Origin: CAJQGY01 sp905478015 | GTDB taxonomy: Bacteria; Pseudomonadota; Gammaproteobacteria; Magnimaribacterales; D2472 | Length of the DNA stretch: 64,000 nt | NCBI GenBank assembly: GCA_943788365.1 | Contig: CALSPZ010000001.1 | Coordinates: 744,001 to 808,000, forward strand | Direction: 5' to 3' | Part shown: piece after piece, positions 52,204-59,337 of the stretch | Layout: every line of letters starts with the position of its first letter | Position numbering within the stretch: position 1 is the stretch's first letter | Notes under the pieces: generated by a model | Database searches by the model: none | What the model saw: only the letters and a program-made list of their open reading frames with translations | What the model was told of the DNA's origin: nothing | Position numbers and translations under genes: made by a program

Positions 52204-53476
52204 ATCTATATGTATTTGGCTTATCTAAATTCTTTATATATCTATCTCTTAGTCTTAGTGATCTGGTCATTAAACTTGTATCAACGCCATTTATAAAAAC
52301 TTTTTCCGGGATGCTAGAGGGTTCAAGAGGATCACTGGACCATATGATCAGATCAGCTGATGCTCCTTTCTTCAATACTCCCTTTGAGCTAATACCAAAA
52401 GCATTAGAAAAGTTACTTGTTAATGCCTTGATTGCTCCTGCGTATGACATGCCATTTGCAACAGCCACTCCTGCGCCCTGTCTAATAAGATGATAGTTAT
52501 GATCACGAGGTGCATTAAACATTAAGGATATTCCAGCCTGTTCAAGTCTTGCAGATGCATTAATATTTGATGCAAGTTCATCAAATGAATTTGGAATATT
52601 ATTGATAGGATTAACTATAAGGGGTATTTTATTTTCAGCTATTTGACTTGAAACTAGAGTAGCTTCTTGGGCGCCCATAATAATTAGATTTAAATCATAC
52701 TTCTTCTTTAATTTTATTAATTTAAGAATATCTGATGCTCTATTAGATTCTATAATTAGCGGTAGCCTTTCATTGGCAAGTTTGTATAAAGCTTTCATAT
52801 CGCGAACATGAAGGTCTAGGTAGTCAACTAAAGGTATGTCATTCATAAAAGTTATTATTTCTGAATCTGACTTGATCGTATTTGAATCGATAGAAAATGC
52901 TAAATCTAATATATCTTCCATTAAGGCAAATGTTTCAGCTCTTGATTTGGATGAGCTTCCTCCAACTCTTCCAATCATCACCATATCTTTTTTTCCAGAA
53001 ATATTAAGCTCACTATTTAGGTCAAAAAAAGAGCCTAAGCCGCCAATTGGACTTGACGAATATTTTGGAAGTGATAATGCAGAAGTTATTCCATTTGCCC
53101 TATTCCAAGGAATTAATGTCGAGTTTGGATTAAACGCATCAAATATAGAGAATCCAATATTATATATTTTAGGCGAGTCATCTCTTGTAACGCTAAGAGC
53201 TCCAATTTCTACAATTCCTATTTCTGTATCTGAAGCAATAAAACCAGGTGTAACTATTCTGCCATTCGCGTTAATAATTTTTTCAGCATCAAACATATCA
53301 TCTGAGATGCTTTGTATTTTACCGCTTTTTATTAAAATATTTCCAACAAATGGTTTGTCTGATTTGCCGTCATAAATATTAGCATTTGTAATAAGTATTT
53401 CATTTGCATGCGCAATTTGGTTGAATAGGATTAAACAAAAACTAACATATATTTTAAAAAATTTTGAGCTTTTCAT
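52202..53476 (-). CDS. Exported amidohydrolase-like pseudoenzyme (metal ligands lost)
   Basis: 424 residues: signal peptide about 1-24 (ending AHA), then the amidohydrolase composite fold with NANIYDGKSDKPF, GRIVTPGFI and the closing KGASADLIIWSSDPLEPSSIPEKVFING. It aligns along its length with the 464-residue neighbour, but the HxH of strand 1 is D-T-E (GFIASDTEIG), the second-shell VHNH is IIES, the HH is MGA, and the catalytic Asp is replaced (FNAPRDH). No metal site remains. Overlaps its paralogue by one base (TAATG), so the two are made together; a partner subunit role is my inference. Confidence 0.85.
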   Translation of the reverse strand: MKSSKFFKIYVSFCLILFNQIAHANEILITNANIYDGKSDKPFVGNILIKSGKIQSISDDMFDAEKIINANGRIVTPGFIASDTEIGIVEIGALSVTRDDSPKIYNIGFSIFDAFNPNSTLIPWNRANGITSALSLPKYSSSPIGGLGSFFDLNSELNISGKKDMVMIGRVGGSSSKSRAETFALMEDILDLAFSIDSNTIKSDSEIITFMNDIPLVDYLDLHVRDMKALYKLANERLPLIIESNRASDILKLIKLKKKYDLNLIIMGAQEATLVSSQIAENKIPLIVNPINNIPNSFDELASNINASARLEQAGISLMFNAPRDHNYHLIRQGAGVAVANGMSYAGAIKALTSNFSNAFGISSKGVLKKGASADLIIWSSDPLEPSSIPEKVFINGVDTSLMTRSLRLRDRYIKNLDKPNTYR

Positions 53477-54870
53477 TATTCATCTATCCTGTTTTTTGCT
53501 GGGTTTAATATGCCTATATCAAAATCTGAAGCAGGTTCAAAACCTGAATCTCTGTCATACGCAAGAGCTCCATCTATGTAAACTTTTTCAGCGAGCGAGT
53601 AAACACTAAATGGGTTTTCGCTCCATAAAACCACATCTGCATTTTTTCCAACTTTAATAGATCCTGTTTCATCATAAATGCCTGCTGCTTTAGCAGGATT
53701 ACTTGTTATCCATTTCATTGCTCTTGCTTGGCTTATATCAAACCCTGCTCTGACTCCTGCAGCTAAGGCTTTTGAAGCTTCTTGATTTAGATGTTGAATG
53801 CCGATCTCACTATCAGAGTGAACGATGGCACAGCCAGTTCCATTTCTGGCTTGATCTACAATTGCTATATTGGATTGAACCATATCATAAGCCTCATGTT
53901 TGAAGCCCCACCAATCTGCCCAGAGTGCTGCACATATATTATTGTCAGCCAATAAATCAGCTATTTTATATGCCTCAACTGCATGATGAAAGGCTGTTAT
54001 TTTATAACCAAATTCATTAGCTATATCTATCATCATGGCCATTTCCTCTGCTCTGTAACAATGGTTATGAACTAGGATATCTCCCCTTAAGACTCCTGCT
54101 AATGTTTCGAGCTCTAGGTCTCTCTGAGGCTTGTACCCCATTTCTTTTGCTTCTTTAGATTTATTTTCGTACTCATCTAACTTGCTTAAATATCCAGATG
54201 CTTTAATCCAAGATTTTCTATACCCAGCAACATTACCCATCCTAGTTGAGGGTGCTTGGCCCCTATTGCCATAAACTCTTTTTGGATTTTCACCACAAGC
54301 CATTTTTAAAGAATGTGGTGCTCCTGGAAATTTCATTGAATTAATTGTATTCCGCTGAATATTTTTTGCTGTCACCCCCCTGCCGCCAATTAAATTGGCA
54401 GAGCCCGGCAAAACATGAAATGAAGTTACCCCGCCTTTTAGTGCAAGAGCAAATTGTGGGTCTTGGACCCATATTGAATGCTCTGCCCAAACATCAGCAG
54501 TTACAGGGCTTGTGGATTCATTTCCATCAGAGCTCGTTGTTACAGATGGTGCTGGGTAAACACCCATATGAGAGTGAATATCAATTATGCCTGGTGTTAC
54601 CCATTTATTAGTTGCATCTACAACTTCTAAATCCATAGAGCGCGGCAAGTCTTTTCCTATGGCTACGATCTTCCCATCTTGCAAAATAATATCTGTATTT
54701 AGAAACTTGTTGCCATCGCCATCAAAAATATTTCCATTTTTAAGAAGAACATTGGAATGTGGCATTGGAGCGTATGTTGATTTAAAGGCGCTGTTTTGTG
54801 ATACCGCAGATATTGAAATAAATAAAGCTAAAAAAAGGCTAAAAATATTGTTAATGTATAAAATTTTCAT
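53476..54870 (-). CDS. Exported amidohydrolase with intact metal site
   Basis: 464 residues, signal peptide about 1-24, then an amidohydrolase-superfamily TIM barrel. Ligands in order: HxH in IIDIHSHMG (His99, His101), LVHNHCYRAEEM, AFHHAVEAYK and IVHSDSEIGIQH with the catalytic Asp. Ends KVGKNADVVLWSENPFSVYSLAEKVYIDG. The family includes imidazolonepropionase-like and dipeptidase-like enzymes; the substrate is not deducible. Periplasmic location and coupling to a ligand-less paralogue suggest a heteromeric enzyme. Its upstream region also holds the divergent promoter for the 74-residue gene. Confidence 0.88.
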   Translation of the reverse strand: MKILYINNIFSLFLALFISISAVSQNSAFKSTYAPMPHSNVLLKNGNIFDGDGNKFLNTDIILQDGKIVAIGKDLPRSMDLEVVDATNKWVTPGIIDIHSHMGVYPAPSVTTSSDGNESTSPVTADVWAEHSIWVQDPQFALALKGGVTSFHVLPGSANLIGGRGVTAKNIQRNTINSMKFPGAPHSLKMACGENPKRVYGNRGQAPSTRMGNVAGYRKSWIKASGYLSKLDEYENKSKEAKEMGYKPQRDLELETLAGVLRGDILVHNHCYRAEEMAMMIDIANEFGYKITAFHHAVEAYKIADLLADNNICAALWADWWGFKHEAYDMVQSNIAIVDQARNGTGCAIVHSDSEIGIQHLNQEASKALAAGVRAGFDISQARAMKWITSNPAKAAGIYDETGSIKVGKNADVVLWSENPFSVYSLAEKVYIDGALAYDRDSGFEPASDFDIGILNPAKNRIDE

Positions 54871-54910
54871 ATATATAGTATATGTTCTTAGATCTTGAAA
54901 ATAAATACCA

Positions 54911-54916
54911 TATAAT
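54911..54916 (+). promoter_or_regulatory. -10 box before the WYL_2-like gene
   Basis: TATAAT 36 nt before the ATG at 54952, in the 81-nt gap between divergent genes. A weak -35 (TTAGAT at 17-nt spacing). It may drive the small gene plus adh and the genes after it. Confidence 0.45.
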
Positions 54917-54951
54917 CTTGATAGTTCCTACTTATTTCTCATTTAAGCAAT

Positions 54952-55176
54952 ATGGATAAAATAATAAATAAACTGAAAACTGACATAGTCGAAATAACTT
55001 TTAAATCACTTAAAAGCCAAAGAGAGATAACTGAGAAATGCACTTTGCTGCCTTCAGAAATTCCAAATAATTTTTCAGTTAAGCAAAGCAATGACTCTGA
55101 TTCAATCCTTTGTTATCTGGTTGATCAAAAAAGATGGGAAGATATTAATAAAAAAACTATAATAAGTTATAAATGA
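54952..55176 (+). CDS. Small WYL_2/DUF2693-like protein
   Basis: 74 residues, no signal peptide. The pattern (V-E-I-T-F-K-S ... CTLLPSEIP ... DSILCYLVDQKRWEDINKKTIISY) resembles the short SH3-like WYL_2 (DUF2693) proteins that I associate with marine phages and some bacteria: a TFT-K strand, a CTL-P segment and a final W-x-D-I strand. Assignment is by recalled pattern only. 14 nt before adh, so possibly co-transcribed. Function unknown. Confidence 0.6.
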   Translation: MDKIINKLKTDIVEITFKSLKSQREITEKCTLLPSEIPNNFSVKQSNDSDSILCYLVDQKRWEDINKKTIISYK

Positions 55177-55190
55177 TGTATTCGATATAA

Positions 55191-56246
55191 ATGAAATCAT
55201 ATCAAGTCACAGGAAATGGTTTGCCTCTTGAAGAGGTAATTTCTGATAAACCAACTCCAAAGGGCAAAGAAGTCTTAATTAAAACTATCGCTTGTGGAGT
55301 ATGCCACTCTGATGTTCATATTCATGATGGTTACTTTGATGTTGGGAATGATAAAAAAATGGCATCTCGCCTCGTTCAGCCTCTGGCAATGGGTCATGAA
55401 ATATATGGTGAACTTGTTGAAACTGGTGAAGATGTTCATGGCGTTGAAATAGGTAAAAAATATGTTGTTTACCCATGGATTGGTTGTGGCGACTGTAAAG
55501 AATGTGAAAATGATATGGAGCATTATTGTGGTCCATTTACAGCACAGAATTTAGGCGTCTCTGTGAATGGAGGTCATGCAGAATATGTTTTGGTAAAGGA
55601 TGCAAGATACCTTTTTGACGCTGGCGACACCCCTGAAGAGTTAGCTGGAAGTTATGCCTGTAGAGGGCTTACCGCATACAGCGCTCTTAAAAAAGCTGAT
55701 TTGAAATCAGGGCAAAACAATCTTGTTATAATTGGTGCTGGAGGACTGGGCCTTTTAGCTCTCAAAATAGCTAAAGCTGCTTTTAACATTCAACCTATAG
55801 TAGTTGATATTGATGATCAAAAACTACAAGCAGCAAAAAAAGCTGGTGCTAGAGAAGTTATAAATTCAAAAAATGAGGGAGCCTCAGAAAAAATCATAGA
55901 GTTAACAAATGGGTCAGCTGGAGCAGTCATTGATTTTGTTGGGTCTGAATCATCAGTAAATTTTGGTTACAAACTTTTTGGATTCACTAAGGGTGGACAA
56001 TATATTCTTGTAGGCCTGCTTGGTGGTCAGTTTAATCTCCAACTCCCATTACATACATTTACTGCAAGAACAATTTCCGGAACATATGTGGGAAGTTTAA
56101 AAGAGATGGGAGAATTGATGGAATTAGTAAGATCTGGAAAAATTGACCCTGTGCAAGTTGAGTCTAGACATATATCTCAAGCAACTGATACACTACGTGA
56201 CCTTAAAAATGGTGATATACCTGGAATGGTATGTTTAAAGCATTAA
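55191..56246 (+). CDS. Zinc-dependent alcohol dehydrogenase
   Basis: 351-residue medium-chain dehydrogenase. Catalytic zinc ligands in CGVCHSDVHIHDG and GHE; structural zinc in CGDCKECENDMEHYC; Rossmann loop GAGGLGLLALK. Closest in style to bacterial AdhA/AdhP-type NAD-dependent ethanol or aldehyde-reducing enzymes; substrate unknown. 14 nt after the WYL_2-like gene and 9 nt before the small secreted protein. Both metal sites being zinc may or may not relate to the zinc-uptake genes that follow. Confidence 0.93.
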   Translation: MKSYQVTGNGLPLEEVISDKPTPKGKEVLIKTIACGVCHSDVHIHDGYFDVGNDKKMASRLVQPLAMGHEIYGELVETGEDVHGVEIGKKYVVYPWIGCGDCKECENDMEHYCGPFTAQNLGVSVNGGHAEYVLVKDARYLFDAGDTPEELAGSYACRGLTAYSALKKADLKSGQNNLVIIGAGGLGLLALKIAKAAFNIQPIVVDIDDQKLQAAKKAGAREVINSKNEGASEKIIELTNGSAGAVIDFVGSESSVNFGYKLFGFTKGGQYILVGLLGGQFNLQLPLHTFTARTISGTYVGSLKEMGELMELVRSGKIDPVQVESRHISQATDTLRDLKNGDIPGMVCLKH

Positions 56247-56255
56247 CATTTATAG

Positions 56256-56528
56256 ATGAAGAGATACAAAAATAATATATTAGTTTTAGCAGTAGGTTTG
56301 CTATTTGTTACTTCTATATCTGCTGATTCTTTAATCCATGATCATTTTCATGAAAGTGATAAATTAATAAGCTGTGATTACTTTGAAAATAAGACCGTTG
56401 ATGTCCCAAATTTAATCTCAGTCCAATTACAAAGATTTTTTTCCATAAAAATTTCTATAGAGCCTGGTAAAAGCCTTGCTCTCTCTTTCTCTCGAATTTT
56501 TAACTCAAGGGCTCCACCAATAATTTAA
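56256..56528 (+). CDS. Small exported protein near TonB receptor
   Basis: 90 residues: signal peptide about 1-23 (ending ISA), then DSLIHDHFHESDKLISCDYFENK, which concentrates His and acidic residues and a cysteine, and an ending SRAPPII. Short secreted proteins with a final RAPP or RGPP are common next to metal TonB receptors (DUF2946-like); I recognise the style but not a firm family. Position 9 nt after adh and 39 nt before the receptor. A periplasmic metal-binding helper is a guess. Confidence 0.6.
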   Translation: MKRYKNNILVLAVGLLFVTSISADSLIHDHFHESDKLISCDYFENKTVDVPNLISVQLQRFFSIKISIEPGKSLALSFSRIFNSRAPPII

Positions 56529-56567
56529 TTTTAATTTTTTTAATTTTAATTTTTTTTAGGAGTTCAT

Positions 56568-58789
56568 ATGAACAAAATTTTCAACGCTTTTATAGTTTTA
56601 ATAGCGGTACAATCAATCGATGCTTTTTCTCAAGAAGTTGTAGAAGAAACAGTCGTGGTCACATCTGCATTAGTAGATACAAATCATATTGATAAGCCTT
56701 TGTATGTTATCGATGGTAATGAAATATTAGACGGTGCTACAACAAGTTTGGGCGAAGCCATTGATGGATACTTAGGTATTTCAATAGCAGATTATGGTTC
56801 AGCGGTTGGGCAGCCAATAATTAGAGGCATGTCAGGGCCTAGGGTAAAAATCCTTAAAAATGGAATGGTTAACAGAGACGTTTCTGGTCTAGGTGCTGAT
56901 CATTTAAATGATGTTGATTTGAATGATATAAGCCAAATTGAGATTGTTAAGGGTCCCTCTTCTTTATTGTATGCTAACGGCACTATTGGAGGGATCATCA
57001 ATATTGTTGATGACTGTATCGCAGAAATGGATTTTGATGGTGCGGAGTTTGCTGCTGGGTACGAAACTCAATCCGTTAATGATGGCAGCTCAGAGTACTT
57101 TAACTTTAAAAATAATCTATATGGATTTAATTTTAATTTTGGTTACAAAAATACTGAATTTGGAAATTATGATGTTCCTGGTGGTGCAATACTTCATGAT
57201 GAAGATCATGATATGAGCATGGTGATGAGCATGGTGATGAGCATGAAGAACATGAAGAGGATATGGGTTATGTAAATAACTCAGATTTTGCATCTGAAGC
57301 GACTAAGTTTGGCATATCAAAAACAGGAGACTGGGGCTATATAGGTATATCTATTGACAATCTTGAGAGTGTTTATGGCATTCCATTCCACGGAGATGAG
57401 CACGAAGATGAGCATGGAGATGATCACGGAGATGAAGATGAGCATGAAGAACATGAAGAGGAAAGGATTTTTTCAACTACAGATTCTGAAAGTCTTACTC
57501 TTAAGGGCTCTTACAATGTAGGTGGAAGTCTAGTTAATAAGGTTGATTACACATTCAGAAGTTCGGATTACTCTTTAACTGAAGCGCATGATGAAGAAGG
57601 GCATGATGAAGATCATGGTGATGAAGATCATGGTGATGAAGATGAGCATGAAGAGCATGCTCCAACAACATTCTTAAATAATGCTTATGAGTATGGGGCA
57701 ATCTTTGATATGTCCAATGATGCAATTAGTCAAAAAGTTTCATTTAATTTTGTTGATGAAGATACTTCAATATTTGGAGAGGAAGCTTTTATGAATCCTG
57801 CTAATAACAGAGAACTTACTCTTGGTTATTTTGTTAGTAAAGACTATGAACCTTTTCATGTTGATTTTGGAATCAGACTGGATCAAATCGATAGAACTGG
57901 AAGTGTGTCCCATGAGGATGGTGATTTGGATAAATATAGTATTAATGATAATACAACTAGCTTTGCTTTGAATGTTGGCAGAGATTTAACTGATAATTTA
58001 GATGTTACCCTTGGCTTTGCAAGTGTTGAAAGATTGCCTTCAGTTATTGAATTATTCATGAATGGGCCTCATATGGCTACTGGTCGTTTTGAGGTTGGTG
58101 ATCCAAACTTAAATAGCGAAACGTCAAATAATCTCGATATCACTTTCAACTATCAGAGTGGTGACTACTATGCTTATGCAAGTTTTTTCATTAATGATGT
58201 AGATAACTACATAACTCTGATGGATGAGGATGAAGGTCATGAAGACGACCATCACGATGAAGATCATGGCGATGAAGATCATGGCGATGAAGATGATCAT
58301 GGTGATGACCATGATGATCATGGCAATCTGATTCATGCAAATTATATACAAGAAGATGCAGAGTTTGATGGTTACGAAATAGAAATTGGAAGAACTATTG
58401 AATTAGGTTCAGGTAAATTGACTCTTTCCTATGGAAGGGATGTTATTAATGCTCAATTTACTGACGGACATAATGTCCCTAGAATCAATCCATCAAGAAA
58501 TATCTATTCGCTTTCATATCTACAAAATGATTTAGTTTTCAAGTTAAATTTAAAAGATGTTGAAAAACAAAATAATTTTGGTGAAGGTGAGTCTGCAACA
58601 AGTGGATATCAAATGCTTGACACTAGACTTACTAAAACAATTGATCTGAAGGGAAGTTCTATTCTTAAGCTGTCTTTATTTGGTAACAATTTGCTTGATG
58701 AAGTTGCAAGAAACCATTCTTCCTTTGTCAAGAACGAAGTTCCATTGCCTGGAAAGAATTACGGAATGAAATTTAATTTAACTTTCTAA
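56568..58789 (+). pseudogene. ZnuD-like TonB-dependent receptor, broken by a one-base deletion
   Basis: Outer-membrane receptor, probably for zinc. Signal peptide, TonB box region (EETVVVTS), plug domain (PIIRGMSGPRVKILKNG, IEIVKGPSSLLYANGTIGGIINIV), then the barrel ending PGKNYGMKFNLTF. The frame changes at 57210-57214 inside a His/Asp/Glu repeat: frame 1 stops at 57275, and the correct frame is open from 57212. Total length is 2222 nt; one added base gives 741 codons. Three loops rich in His, Asp and Glu (about 57200-57260, 57390-57470, 57590-57660) and a fourth at 58220-58330 resemble metal-capturing loops of ZnuD. Strong AGGAG before the ATG. Confidence 0.82.
57198..57261 (+). repeat. 12-nt tandem repeat coding DEHG
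   Basis: Tandem copies of GATGAGCATGGT (D-E-H-G) followed by GAAGAACATGAAGAG, with the frame break at the left edge. The same coding style recurs at 57390-57470, 57590-57660 and 58225-58330. The units are multiples of three, so copy-number changes alone would not shift the frame. Confidence 0.75.
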
Positions 58790-58812
58790 TTAAATCAATT
58801 CTGTATATTATA

Positions 58813-58850
58813 GTTCCCCGAGTTCATTTATATAATGAATTTGGGGAAAC
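58813..58850 (+). promoter_or_regulatory. Large hairpin between receptor and MerC-like gene
   Basis: GTTCCCC-GAG-TTCATT, loop TATAT, AATGAA-TTT-GGGG-A-AAC: about 16 bp with two G-T pairs and one bulged A. No U-run follows, so it is not a standard terminator. It lies 12 nt before the MerC-like ATG and could protect the receptor mRNA 3' end or adjust downstream expression. Confidence 0.55.
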
Positions 58851-58862
58851 TTTAGGGCAATA

Positions 58863-59258
58863 ATGAAAACACAAATACTCTCTGATAAATTTGCAATGAC
58901 ACTATCTATGGTTTGTTTAGTGCACTGTTTATTTGCGCCATCACTTATTATTCTTACATATAGCTTTATGGCAATGTCTGTTGATAGTGAACTTGTTCAT
59001 AAATTAATTTTACTAATTACAGTTCCTGTGAGTTTATTTGCTTTAAGTCTGGGTTACAAAAATCATAGCACTATGAATTTTATAGTCCTTGGCATAATTG
59101 GATTGCTTACTCTTGTTCTCGCTGTAATATTAGGTGAGGGTGTTTTAGGTGAAAATGGCGAGTTATTTTTAACAATGCTAGGCTCAACCCTTGTTATTAT
59201 ATCTCACTACAAAAACTATCAAATTTGCAAAAAGACTAATTGCGACTGTCACGAGTAA
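58863..59258 (+). CDS. MerC-like membrane protein
   Basis: 131 residues with four hydrophobic helices. The first carries SMVCLVHCLFAPSLI, the Cys-x3-Cys of the MerC family, and the C-terminus is Cys-rich (CKKTNCDCHE). MerC proteins move mercury(II) inward, but chromosomal relatives beside zinc TonB receptors are likely to handle zinc; I infer that here. SD AGGG precedes the ATG. It lies 73 nt after the receptor with the hairpin between. Confidence 0.82.
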   Translation: MKTQILSDKFAMTLSMVCLVHCLFAPSLIILTYSFMAMSVDSELVHKLILLITVPVSLFALSLGYKNHSTMNFIVLGIIGLLTLVLAVILGEGVLGENGELFLTMLGSTLVIISHYKNYQICKKTNCDCHE

Positions 59259-59337
59259 TAAGATAGTTTTTAATTCACAATTCGATATTTAAAGAACATT
59301 TGCAATCCTGTAGAATCCATTTTTTATCTAAAATTTA

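Noticed and set aside
57198..58330. CRISPR-like or non-coding repeat array
   Set aside because: The repeats are short, in frame and encode His/Asp/Glu; no spacers and no cas genes.
58124..58351. 75-codon hydrophobic open frame on the minus strand
   Set aside because: It is the antisense of the His/Asp repeat (ATG/ATC codons give Met/Ile), a compositional artefact.
57263..58789. The 508-codon frame as an independent gene
   Set aside because: It lacks a signal peptide and plug, begins within the barrel, and its frame is open upstream to the break point; it is the rest of the receptor.
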